DNA of 20,868 nt, taken from positions 1 through 20,868 of the IMG/VR virus record IMGVR_UViG_3300042340_000211. One strand, written 5' to 3'. The notes under the pieces were generated by a model that was not told the origin of the DNA, made no database searches, and worked only from the letters and a program-made list of their open reading frames with translations. This document shows, one piece after another, positions 9,171 through 18,521 of the stretch. The DNA is from a virus. Numbering within the stretch: the stretch's first letter is position 1; the number at the start of each line of letters is the position of its first letter. The translations under genes and the position numbers were made by a program.

Positions 9171-9356
9171 ACCCTTGAGGGTTGGTAGCCGTAAGCCAAG
9201 ATTTTTAGCCGACACCATGTTTGAACTTGTACGTTGTTCACGCTGCTCCTTCACATGACATGAAGGTCTACCCCAGTTCCCTGGTGTTAATGCCCCGCAC
9301 CTTGCAAAGGGTGTACAGCCGTGAAGATTACTGTTTGTTTGCCGTCTTCCCGACGG
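9171..9356 (+). other. Run of hairpins upstream of the terminase gene
   Basis: Hairpins in order: ACCC-TTGA-GGGT (9171-9182), TTGG...CCAA (9182-9199), CCTTCA/TGAAGG (9248-9266), CCAG-TTCC-CTGG (9273-9284), CACCTT-GCAA-AGGGTG with a GNRA loop (9298-9313), and CCGTC/GACGG (9342-9356). Together they suggest a folded leader RNA for the late operon. No plus-strand promoter was identified. Confidence 0.4.
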
Positions 9357-9422
9357 GTGTGATGTCGAGTGTAGTCCGCATTTTTTTTGTTTGCAACTAT
9401 TTGTGATAACATTTTTTTTCTG

Positions 9423-11399
9423 ATGGGTACTCGCCGTAACGTTTCGTCCGCAGATAAAGCACGTTTCTTTCAGGCGATAGCGGCAGGTTCCAGTATTTTG
9501 GATGCTTCACGTATTTCTGGTATTCATGTAAATACTGGGTCTCGGTGGTTGAAGAATTCGAAGGTGGTGCAGGCTCGCCGTGAGGACGCGGAGTTTCATG
9601 CACGGAAACATTTACGTGACCAGGGTGGGATGCAAAGGTATGCTGATAATGATTTGGCTGAAGCAGCGGATTTGCCGCCCGCCGTACCGTTAGACAGATT
9701 GTGTGATGCGGCTAAACACGGATTAGAAGACTTCGATTTTTTCAGAAAATACTATTTGGGTAGGGTTCCGTCGCCGTGGCAAGTAGAAGCAGCAGTCACC
9801 CTTGTCGAGTTGCTGGAGGCTGAAGAAAAAGAATTCGTTGTGTTGAATGTGCCGCCAGGTGCAGGCAAATCAACCCTATTCCATGATGTGGCTGTGTGGG
9901 CAATAGTTCGCAACAGGGCTATCCGAGTAATGATTGGCTCAATTTCACAAGCGATGGCTAAACAATACTCGCGACGAATCAGAGAAACCTTAGAAAGACC
10001 AGCACCTATACAACCCGACCCTGAACTGGTTAAGAAAGGGTTAGCGGTTAACGCCGAAGGATGCCTCTCTATCGACTACGGCAGGTTCAAACCATCAGAC
10101 AAAGGTGCTTTGTGGCGTGCAGATGAGTTCATTGTCGAACAATACGACGGCAACGGGTTAGATAACAAAGAACCAACAGTCCGCGCATACGGTATTGACG
10201 CCGAATTCATCGGACACCGAGCAGACCTATGCCTATTTGATGACGTTGCATCCACCGAAAACTGTCGGGAGTCTGTTGCCCGCGACAAACTTTTAGAAAG
10301 ATGGGATTCGATGGCTGAAGCACGATGCGACCCAGGTGGTCTACTAGCAGTAATCGGACAACGACTCGGCTCAGGCGACCTATACGCCCACTGTCTAGCA
10401 AAAGTAACGTACGACGTCGACGAAGAAGACTACGATGGGTCAGATGTTACCTTGCCTGAACACATCGCAAATAAAGAACCCACCAAGTCATCGAAATATA
10501 AACACATTATTTATCAGGCATACTACCCAGATTTGGATACTGGTCCTGCGTCAAGAAAAGTCACCGCCCCCGCATACCCTAACGGACCTTTACTCGACCC
10601 TAAACGACTTTCATGGAAAGATTTATCTTATCTCCGATACAACTCCCCAGAAAAATTTAGAATAATCTACCAACAAGAAGACCTCGCCGACGAAACATAT
10701 CTGATAGACCGCACATGGATAACAGGCGGAATCGGCGCAGACGGCGTACTCTACCAAGGATGCATAGATAACGAACGCCAACACGGAATCATCCCCCCAG
10801 GATTAGCCCCACCCGTAATCTCAATAGTCGCAGTAGACCCATCCCCAACCCAATTCTGGGCTCTTATCTGGATACTTTACCAGCCGACAACAAACCTCTA
10901 TTACGTCATAGACATCGAACGGGTCAAACTCACAGCCGAAGAACTCCTCGGATACAACACCACAACCAGCGAATACTCAGGGATAATGGAAGACTGGCAA
11001 AACAGGTCAATGCAACTCGGCTACCCGATATCACACTGGGTGGTAGAAATCAACGCAGCACAAAGATTCCTTTTAGCACACGACTTCGTACGAAAATGGC
11101 AGGCATTACACGGAGTGAACGTACTCCCACACACCACCACCCGCAACAAACTCGACGAAAACATGGGCGTAGAAGCACTACTCCCACCACTATTCCGTTC
11201 AGGTGCTGTACGTCTACCAACAATGCGTGCGAACTGGAAAACGTTAGCGGCAACAGACGAACTCGCGAAATGGACCCGCGACAAAAAAAATGGGACAGAC
11301 ATCGTAATGGCATTATGGATGGCGGTACTCAACATCCCGAACCTCACCAACATGAAAATGCCACCACGACAATGGCGCCCCAGTTGGCTACTGAAATAG
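9423..11399 (+). CDS. terL: Terminase large subunit with N-terminal helix-turn-helix
   Basis: A 658-aa packaging motor. Residues about 8-45 (ADKARFFQAIAAGSSILDAS then RISGIHVNTGSRWLK) form a helix-turn-helix like that of small terminase subunits. The ATPase has Walker A PPGAGKS (144-150) and Walker B LCLFDD (269-274). The RNase H-like nuclease shows Asp472 (AVDPS), Glu542 (VVEIN) and Asp626 (GTDIVMALWMA). The enzyme cuts concatemeric DNA and pumps it into the procapsid using ATP. I prefer ATG 9423 to TTG 9387 because the helix-turn-helix begins right after it; there is no good ribosome-binding site for either. The first ~450 bases use more T- and G-ending codons than the rest. No separate small subunit gene lies in front. 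Confidence 0.93.
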   Translation: MGTRRNVSSADKARFFQAIAAGSSILDASRISGIHVNTGSRWLKNSKVVQARREDAEFHARKHLRDQGGMQRYADNDLAEAADLPPAVPLDRLCDAAKHGLEDFDFFRKYYLGRVPSPWQVEAAVTLVELLEAEEKEFVVLNVPPGAGKSTLFHDVAVWAIVRNRAIRVMIGSISQAMAKQYSRRIRETLERPAPIQPDPELVKKGLAVNAEGCLSIDYGRFKPSDKGALWRADEFIVEQYDGNGLDNKEPTVRAYGIDAEFIGHRADLCLFDDVASTENCRESVARDKLLERWDSMAEARCDPGGLLAVIGQRLGSGDLYAHCLAKVTYDVDEEDYDGSDVTLPEHIANKEPTKSSKYKHIIYQAYYPDLDTGPASRKVTAPAYPNGPLLDPKRLSWKDLSYLRYNSPEKFRIIYQQEDLADETYLIDRTWITGGIGADGVLYQGCIDNERQHGIIPPGLAPPVISIVAVDPSPTQFWALIWILYQPTTNLYYVIDIERVKLTAEELLGYNTTTSEYSGIMEDWQNRSMQLGYPISHWVVEINAAQRFLLAHDFVRKWQALHGVNVLPHTTTRNKLDENMGVEALLPPLFRSGAVRLPTMRANWKTLAATDELAKWTRDKKNGTDIVMALWMAVLNIPNLTNMKMPPRQWRPSWLLK

Positions 11400-11440
11400 T
11401 GTATATTAGACGTAGTTGCAACTAAAAGAAAGCGTGCTGG

Positions 11441-13261
11441 ATGAAAACCGCAGAAGAAATAGTATCGCTATACAAATCACGCCAAGAAACACAAGGACCT
11501 ATCCTCGCGCAAATGCGCCGAGTCCGCGACCTCGCGAACGGTGACGTAATCGTACCACTCTCAGAACTAGACCGCAACGCCCGCACAAACGTAGCGAACC
11601 TACTAGTACAAGGATTAGACCAAACATCGATGCGAGTCGCATCAACAATGCCAATGCCATACTTCCCGCCACTCAAAGAAGGCAACGAACGCAGCAAAGA
11701 CTACTCGCGCACAAGACGCAAAGCAATGCTATCCATCTGGGATACAAACAAAATGGATATCAAAATGCGACGCCGCGCACGCCACCTACTCGCCTACTCA
11801 TCGGCACCAGTAATCATCAAACCAGATTTCAAAACACTCGTACCAAAATGGTCGGTACGAAACCCGTTAGACACCTACCCTGCAGTATCAGACGACCCAG
11901 ATAACCTCATCCCAGACGACTGCATCTTCACCTACCTCAAACCATACAACTGGCTGGTAGCAAACTACGGCGACAAAGTAGTCGGCAAACTTCGCATGGG
12001 CAGAGTACGTTACGACACACAATTCACAATCCTCGAATATGTCGACGAAGAAGAAATAGTTATCTGCGTGATGGGCGCAGAAAACAGCGCCGAATACACA
12101 ATGGTTGAACGCCAAGGAATCGAAGTAATCGAATTAGAACGCATCCCAAACCGCACACAAATGCCTTTAGTAATCATCCCGAAAAGAATCTCGTTAGACA
12201 TGCCACGCGGACAATTCGACGGCGTAATGGGAATGTACTACACACGTGCTCGTTTACAAGCCCTCACAGAAATCGCTATCGAACGCGGCATCTTCCCAGA
12301 CGAATATTTGGTTGCACGCCCAGGTGAAAACCCAGAAATAATCCAAATGGCAGAAGGCAAAACAGGACAGTTAGGTGTAGTCAAAGGCGGCGACATCCAA
12401 CAGTTGCAAACAAACCCAGGCTACAAAACCGATGTCGCATTAGACAGACTTGAAAGACAAGAACGACTAGAAGGCGCAATCCCAGCAGAGTTCGGCGGAG
12501 AATCAGGAACAAACATCCGCACAGGTCGCCGCGGAGAATCAATTCTTTCAGCAACAGTCGACTTCCGTGTACAAGAAGCCCAAGCAATCTTCGCACAGTC
12601 ATTGATGGAAGAAGACAAAATTGCTATCGCAATTGAAAAAAACTATTGGGGTACAAAAGAAAAATCGTTCTTCATCGCAGGAAGAAACGGAATCGGCAAA
12701 GTAGATTATGTTCCAAACAAAGTTTGGGAAACAGACTTCCATTACGTTAACTATCCGTCATCAGGCGCAGACGTCAACGGACTCATCGTAGGACTCGGAC
12801 AACGCCTCGGCACAGGTCTCATGTCAAAAGAATCAGCACGAGAAGCCGACCCGCTAATCACAGACCCAGAACTAGAAAAAGACCGCATCACAGCAGAATC
12901 AATGGAAGCCGCACTACTGTCCAGCATCCAAGCACAAGCCGCAGACCCTAACGGACCATACCAGCCAGAAGATTTAGCGTACCTAACAAAACTTACAGTA
13001 GAAGAAAACGTTCCACTCTACGAAGCAGTACGCCGAACAAACGAACGCGCACAACAACGCCAAGCAACACCAGTACCAGCAGGTTCACCAGAAGCAATGC
13101 CAGGGTTAGCAGCACCAGGCATGGGTGCAGAAGCACCAGCCACAGGCGCACCAGCAGGCATCGAAGGACTACTAGCATCACTCGGCGGACCACAAGCAGG
13201 AGCGTCCGCACAACCAGGGACACCAGGTGGTGTACTTAGCCTCGCAGGGAGATTAGGTTAA
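11441..13261 (+). CDS. Portal protein
   Basis: A 606-aa protein directly after the terminase, the normal portal position. The N-terminus is helical and charged; the wing/stem region includes NPLDTYPAVSDDPDNLIPDD, and VIIPKRISLDMPRGQFDGVM precedes a helical stem segment with RARLQALTEIAIERGIFPDE. NIRTGRRGESILSATVDFRV is a typical portal crown/clip element. The last ~80 residues are Ala/Pro/Gly/Gln-rich and probably disordered. Twelve copies form the ring through which DNA enters and leaves the head. Its TAA overlaps the next ATG (TAATG). The fold resembles SPP1-gp6-like portals; the call rests on sequence character and synteny. Confidence 0.88.
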   Translation: MKTAEEIVSLYKSRQETQGPILAQMRRVRDLANGDVIVPLSELDRNARTNVANLLVQGLDQTSMRVASTMPMPYFPPLKEGNERSKDYSRTRRKAMLSIWDTNKMDIKMRRRARHLLAYSSAPVIIKPDFKTLVPKWSVRNPLDTYPAVSDDPDNLIPDDCIFTYLKPYNWLVANYGDKVVGKLRMGRVRYDTQFTILEYVDEEEIVICVMGAENSAEYTMVERQGIEVIELERIPNRTQMPLVIIPKRISLDMPRGQFDGVMGMYYTRARLQALTEIAIERGIFPDEYLVARPGENPEIIQMAEGKTGQLGVVKGGDIQQLQTNPGYKTDVALDRLERQERLEGAIPAEFGGESGTNIRTGRRGESILSATVDFRVQEAQAIFAQSLMEEDKIAIAIEKNYWGTKEKSFFIAGRNGIGKVDYVPNKVWETDFHYVNYPSSGADVNGLIVGLGQRLGTGLMSKESAREADPLITDPELEKDRITAESMEAALLSSIQAQAADPNGPYQPEDLAYLTKLTVEENVPLYEAVRRTNERAQQRQATPVPAGSPEAMPGLAAPGMGAEAPATGAPAGIEGLLASLGGPQAGASAQPGTPGGVLSLAGRLG

Positions 13262-13665
13262 TGGCAAAACAATACCCGAACCGTTCCGATTTAAGGAACC
13301 CAACAAAAAAGTTGGCGGCAAAAGCAGCCCCAGGACAAACCTACGGTGAAGCAGGAAAACAAATCGCGGCACAACAACAAGTACCAATGGCAGCATCACC
13401 ACAACCAGTAGCCGCCCCACCACAAGCAGCAGTTGAACGACCACGCCCAGGACAATTCGGACCATTAGACAGACCAACAGAACGCCCAGACGAACCACTC
13501 ACAGCAGGCGCACCATTCGGACCAGGAAGAATGACACAAGTTAGCGGCTATGCGGGTGTACGCAACAGCGACCCGATACTCGACGAACTCAGAGCACTAT
13601 ACGCAGCCTACCCAAGCGAAGAACTCGCAGATATGTTGGACTCATATTTACGTGAAGGATACTAA
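13261..13665 (+). CDS. Conserved 134-aa protein after portal
   Basis: A 134-aa protein familiar from actinophages with this head module: MAKQYPNRSDLRNPTKKLAA then APGQTYGEAGKQ, a central Pro/Ala/Gln-rich disordered part, RPTERPDEPLTAGAPFGPG, and a C-terminal helix DPILDELRALYAAYPSEELA leading to DMLDSYLREGY. The disordered middle with conserved ends suggests a small scaffold, chaperone or head-completion factor; none is shown. It overlaps both neighbours by one base (TAATG on each side), so expression is coupled to the portal. Confidence 0.8.
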   Translation: MAKQYPNRSDLRNPTKKLAAKAAPGQTYGEAGKQIAAQQQVPMAASPQPVAAPPQAAVERPRPGQFGPLDRPTERPDEPLTAGAPFGPGRMTQVSGYAGVRNSDPILDELRALYAAYPSEELADMLDSYLREGY

Positions 13666-16600
13666 TGGTAGGTGGACTCAGCGCATTCGACCCTGTTGAC
13701 GAAGAAAATAACGACAAAGACGCACAAGCAAACATTGCTGCACAAAAAAAAATACAAGCAACAGTAACACCACAACAAGCAGCAAAAGTATCCGAACTCT
13801 ATAAACAAAACGGATGGGTGTCGCCACGTGTCCTATTAGACATGGCGAAACAATCAGGGCTATCAAAACAAGCAGTTGACGCCGTAGCAAAAATAGAAGC
13901 AACAAAACTCGCCACACAAAACGACCCAAACAAAGCAGACCCAAAAGGCTGGTTTGATAGAAACATTTACAGCAAAGTAAAATCGGCAACACGTTGGGGT
14001 TTCGCCGCACTACAACTCACCCCAGACCTAACACAAAACGTTGCGTCACAAATCTTTTCACAAAACGACCCAACAGGCACAGCAGGTGTGTTCGCTTCAA
14101 CACAACTTGGCACAATGCTCTCAGGCGAAGACTCAGGAGAAGGATTCTTCTTCGGTGGGAAAGCCGCAGAAACACAAGCACAAAGAGCAAGAGAGTTCCG
14201 TGGAACAATCAACAACCATGCGTGGACAATTGGACGTGGCGCAGCGAACGCCGTGTTCACCCCAGGAACAAAAGAATACTCTCTACTATCAGGATTCTTC
14301 GACGCATCAGTAAACATCTTTGCCGACCCAACAATCGTCGCAGGTCAAGCATTCAAAGCAGCAAAAACAGGTCAACAAGTAAAAGGTTTAATTGGCACAC
14401 GGGCAGTCAGCCAAAAAGTTGCAGACCAACTCGTCGCCCGAGGCATAGTGGAAACAGACAAAATTCCGTCGCTTACACTCGAAGGCGCAAATGCAGCAGC
14501 ACGAATCTCCCGCGGAGAAATCGGTTTAGATTCCGCCGAAGCAATCTCATTCAGAGAATCAGATTACTTTGCATGGTTTGAACGCAACAGCAAAGCAGTA
14601 CGACTATCTGAACGTTTAGCAGACCACGCCGCCACAGCAACCAAAAACATTGCAGACCGTGGACTAGACACCGAAAAAGCAGCCATCGAAAGAGGCAAAG
14701 CCGCATACAAAATCATGTCAGATTTCCGTGGCAAAATCGACCCAGAAACAGCAAAACGTTTAGCCGAAGCAGACTCCCCACTAAAAATCAAAGCCATCAT
14801 TGGCGAAGCCGCAGCACGACTATCAGCCAACCCAGAAGACGTATTAATCCCAAAACAAATCGGCGCAATCAAAGGCACGCGTGCAACATTCGCCGCACGA
14901 GAACTAGCACGCGAACGAATCCCTGTATATCGCACACTACGCAACAGCCGATGGTTCACAGAAATCCCAACAGAAAGAGCAATCATTGACGGCTCAGGTT
15001 TAGACAGAGCAAAATCTGTAGAAACCTACGCCAACTTCCTACGAGGATTAAGAATCCACACAGCGCTCCCAGAAACTTTTGACAACTTCATGGGTCAAGC
15101 AATGGACGTATTCAGCCAAGAAAACCCTGCTGCACGCAAAGCAGCAGGCGACCAACTCTACGCAAAATTTCTTGAAATTACTACCGAACACGCAGGCGGA
15201 GACAAACGCATCGTCAACGAACTTATGCGTATCCACAAAGAAGAACTTGCCCGCGTAAGGGCATTCGGTGTAGACGAACTAGGAAACCTTGACGACGGCG
15301 GAATGCTACAAGCATTACGTAGTCTTGGCGTAGACGATGAACAACTTTCACGATTCAGCCCAGACGAACTTGAAAGATTACGCATACAAGGACCAACAGC
15401 ACTAGTTGAACTTGTAGACAGCATTCACGTTTTGCCTGACTATCGAAAACTTCGAGCGTTAACAAGCAACCCATTCTTTAAGAAAGCATTAAAAACAGAC
15501 AAAATTTTACGCAACAAAGCAGGTGAACAAAGATTTTTGTTAGCCGCCGCAGAAGAACTTCAAACAGAAGTATGGAAACCAATGATTCTTGCCACAGGCG
15601 GATACATCGTACGAAACATGATTGACTCCCACATCCGAATGGCAGCAAAAGGCTACCAAAACTTTTTTACACACCCATTCCAATTCATCCAAACAGTTAT
15701 GGGCAGCCGCTTCGTTGGACCACTAACAGGCGGTGACGGAACAGCAAAAACATTCGAAGACGCATTCGACGACATTAGCGGCACATTAAATAAAGTAATG
15801 CAGGACTACCAAAAAAATGCTGGCAGAACAATCTACCAACATCTACAAGACCCGCTTGCCGCTAACGAACGAATGATGAGAGGCGAAAACTTTTCAATCA
15901 TTAACCGTGGCAGCGACGCCGCCGCACACACAACAGGCTACGTAGATAACTTGGCACAAATTCGTCAAGACCCAATTCTTAAAAAAATGGTGGAACTATC
16001 CACACTCCCAACACAAGAACGTCAAACAGCAATGAGCGCATGGCTGCAAACAACTGACGAAGGCAGAGAAGCCGCAAAAACAGTTGTTGAATATTTCCGC
16101 AACGGAATACGCATCGCAGACCCAACAACAGGTCGCAGCCAATTCATCAAAATAACAAACATCAATGACACCGACCTCATCACCACATGGCTAGACAGAG
16201 CATCGCAAGCCAAAATAAACACAATAGTCCGCAACGATGAAGAACTACGTTTCGTAGTTCAACATGGTCGCGTACCAAAAATCGAATCATTGCTTGACGA
16301 ACAAGGACTACCAACATCACGCCTCACAGAAGATGCTGATGGTTTACCAACAGCCGATGTTCAATTTGTGCCACGCGAAGAAATTCCAGTAGACAACCTT
16401 GTAATGGCAGAACGAGGACAAAACAGGGTTGTAGGTGCTCTAGTCAAACTAGATAACGGTGACGATGCAATCATCACACGTATAACACCAAGCCGAGTAG
16501 AAGACCCATTTAATCCAGGCACACTCATATCACGCGACATAGCAGAAGTACAAGCAGTAGCCCCAGGACAAGCATTCACCACAAGAGAACAAGACCCAGG

Positions 16601-18521
16601 ACTATTCGGCGGCGAAGCACTTCGAGAACTCATCGACCTCAAAGGCAACCAAAGAAAACTAGCCGCAAACGTCAAAGTTGCTAACCGTATCGAAAAAGGC
16701 AAATCAGCAAAACTTGACAAAATTACCAGCGCAATGGACACAGGCGTCAAATGGTTCTTCAACGGACTAGTAGGTAAAGCCACACAAAAACTTGAACGCT
16801 CACCGCTTTATCGTCAAGCGTTCTATCGAACAGTCGCCGACAACGCCAACTTGCTATCACCCGCAGAACAACAAACACTGCAAGCAAACATCGCCAGATA
16901 CGTCGACTCTCTAAACGCCGACCTTGCCGCTGAAGGCAAACGAGCAAACATGACAGTAGAAAAATATGTTGGCAACAAAGAAATCTACAATCAGATATTC
17001 GGAAAAACAGCCACAGGTGACGGCACAGTCGCCCAACTAGAACAATTCGCTGGAGCAATGGCAGTACAAGAACTTAAACAAACCCTGTACAACGCCCAAC
17101 AAAAAGGCAACCTAGAAGATATGCTCCGAGTAGTAGCACCATTCGCCACAGCATTCAGAGAAACACTCGGACAATACACCTCATACCTCATCGAAGACCC
17201 ATCACGAATCCGCAAAACACAACTCGCATTCAACGCAGCAAACTACGACTCAGACAACCCAGACAACGCCCTATCAGGCTGGTTCGCTAAAGACCCTATA
17301 AACGGCACAAACGTATTCAACTTCCCTGTCGGCGGATGGGCAGGAGCAATGCTTCAATTCCCAATCAAAGGCGCATTCCAAGTATTAAACCTTCCAGGCG
17401 CAGGTCCAGTTCTACAAATCGCCGCATCAAACGTACTCCCAGACACCCCTGAACTAGAATTCGTACGCAAAATGATTCTCCCATACGGAGAAAAAGGTTT
17501 ATCATCACTCGCACCACAATGGGCGACACGTGGCATAGAAGCCATCAGAGGTGACACCGCCAACCTTGGCACAATCTACGCAAACACCTACGCAGAAGTA
17601 GTCCGCCACAAAATCCAAAGCGGAAGTTACAACACCAAAGACGTCAACGACATGGCAAAACTATACGCCGACGCACGCCGCAAAGCACAAGTCCTCGCAG
17701 GACTACGCGCCCTATTCCAATTCACAGGACCAACCTCACCACAAATCGACTTCCGTTTAGAAACAGACGGCGGTGACATCATCGCATCATCACTCTCACA
17801 AGAGTTCTACAAACTTAAAACAGAAAACCCAGACACAGCAGTAAGCAGATTCATCGACCGTTTCGGCGAAGACGCATTCATATACATGGGTCACAAAACT
17901 GAGCCAACAACCAGCGGCATCGAACCAACCAAAGTGTTCTCCGATTGGGCTAAAGACAACGACGATTTGATGGCACAATACAAAGGCATCGCAGGATACT
18001 TCGCTCCTGGCGGCGACTCGTTCAGTTTTGAAGCATTTAACCGCCAAATCCAAAAAGGTGAACGACGCCGATTAACAGCAGAAGAAACGGTTGCAGCAGC
18101 CCAATACAAAATTGCTTCATCCATCTACCGTGAAAAACGCAACCAAATGGGCGACACCCTAAACCAAGAACAACGAGACTGGCTTGCTCAATGGCGCACA
18201 TTCCTCAACAAAGAATACCCAGGGTTCCCAATCAAAGCCGACTTCAACCCAGGCGAATTCCCTAACTTCATCAACGATTTGCGTACAGCCGTAACCGACA
18301 ACCGTTTAGCAGACAATGATGTGGCGAATGCAGTCAAACAATATTTGGATGCCCGCGACCAAGCATTAGAAAATGCTGCAGCAGCAGGGTTCTCAAGTTT
18401 CCAATCACCAAAAACACAACCTTTAAAGGATTGGTTGGCTAGTATTGCAGCAGCACTTGTACAGCAAACCCCAGAATTTGCAAGAATTTATGAAGATAAA
18501 CTTGCAGCAGAGGTAGATTAA
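13665..18521 (+). CDS. Very large (1618 aa) putative virion/internal protein
   Basis: A 1618-aa, Ala- and Gln-rich, mainly helical protein between the portal-associated gene and further structural genes. Residues about 30-70 are a helical region with GWVSPRVLLDMAKQSGLS. Amphipathic or membrane-like stretches appear further on, such as MILATGGYIVRNMIDSHIRM (about 640-660), where a virion protein could touch membrane, and PVGGWAGAMLQFPIKGAFQV (about 1225). The C-terminal part has repeated helical units ending near FPNFINDLRTAVTD. I see no convincing protease, MuF, lysozyme or NTPase motif. Large proteins at this place in podovirus-like phages are often internal or ejection proteins; that role is inferred. 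Codons are strongly A/C-biased like its neighbours. Confidence 0.75.
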   Translation: MVGGLSAFDPVDEENNDKDAQANIAAQKKIQATVTPQQAAKVSELYKQNGWVSPRVLLDMAKQSGLSKQAVDAVAKIEATKLATQNDPNKADPKGWFDRNIYSKVKSATRWGFAALQLTPDLTQNVASQIFSQNDPTGTAGVFASTQLGTMLSGEDSGEGFFFGGKAAETQAQRAREFRGTINNHAWTIGRGAANAVFTPGTKEYSLLSGFFDASVNIFADPTIVAGQAFKAAKTGQQVKGLIGTRAVSQKVADQLVARGIVETDKIPSLTLEGANAAARISRGEIGLDSAEAISFRESDYFAWFERNSKAVRLSERLADHAATATKNIADRGLDTEKAAIERGKAAYKIMSDFRGKIDPETAKRLAEADSPLKIKAIIGEAAARLSANPEDVLIPKQIGAIKGTRATFAARELARERIPVYRTLRNSRWFTEIPTERAIIDGSGLDRAKSVETYANFLRGLRIHTALPETFDNFMGQAMDVFSQENPAARKAAGDQLYAKFLEITTEHAGGDKRIVNELMRIHKEELARVRAFGVDELGNLDDGGMLQALRSLGVDDEQLSRFSPDELERLRIQGPTALVELVDSIHVLPDYRKLRALTSNPFFKKALKTDKILRNKAGEQRFLLAAAEELQTEVWKPMILATGGYIVRNMIDSHIRMAAKGYQNFFTHPFQFIQTVMGSRFVGPLTGGDGTAKTFEDAFDDISGTLNKVMQDYQKNAGRTIYQHLQDPLAANERMMRGENFSIINRGSDAAAHTTGYVDNLAQIRQDPILKKMVELSTLPTQERQTAMSAWLQTTDEGREAAKTVVEYFRNGIRIADPTTGRSQFIKITNINDTDLITTWLDRASQAKINTIVRNDEELRFVVQHGRVPKIESLLDEQGLPTSRLTEDADGLPTADVQFVPREEIPVDNLVMAERGQNRVVGALVKLDNGDDAIITRITPSRVEDPFNPGTLISRDIAEVQAVAPGQAFTTREQDPGLFGGEALRELIDLKGNQRKLAANVKVANRIEKGKSAKLDKITSAMDTGVKWFFNGLVGKATQKLERSPLYRQAFYRTVADNANLLSPAEQQTLQANIARYVDSLNADLAAEGKRANMTVEKYVGNKEIYNQIFGKTATGDGTVAQLEQFAGAMAVQELKQTLYNAQQKGNLEDMLRVVAPFATAFRETLGQYTSYLIEDPSRIRKTQLAFNAANYDSDNPDNALSGWFAKDPINGTNVFNFPVGGWAGAMLQFPIKGAFQVLNLPGAGPVLQIAASNVLPDTPELEFVRKMILPYGEKGLSSLAPQWATRGIEAIRGDTANLGTIYANTYAEVVRHKIQSGSYNTKDVNDMAKLYADARRKAQVLAGLRALFQFTGPTSPQIDFRLETDGGDIIASSLSQEFYKLKTENPDTAVSRFIDRFGEDAFIYMGHKTEPTTSGIEPTKVFSDWAKDNDDLMAQYKGIAGYFAPGGDSFSFEAFNRQIQKGERRRLTAEETVAAAQYKIASSIYREKRNQMGDTLNQEQRDWLAQWRTFLNKEYPGFPIKADFNPGEFPNFINDLRTAVTDNRLADNDVANAVKQYLDARDQALENAAAAGFSSFQSPKTQPLKDWLASIAAALVQQTPEFARIYEDKLAAEVD

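Larger units (their letters stand above)
8635..9422. other. Long non-coding divergent region
   Basis: These 788 bases separate the leftward small-gene block from the rightward structural block. They hold promoter P4, a CRP-like site, a TTAGGC inverted repeat, a LexA-like box, an A/C-rich stretch (8892-8937), a G/T-only stretch (9029-9096), a terminator-like hairpin and a run of hairpins before the terminase. Open frames here have low-complexity, Cys/Trp- or His/Thr-rich translations and no family resemblance, so I count none as genes. Confidence 0.6.

Noticed and set aside
8754-9254. Several open frames on both strands of the divergent region
   Set aside because: The translations are low complexity, driven by the G/T and A/C tracts, and have no ribosome-binding site or family resemblance.
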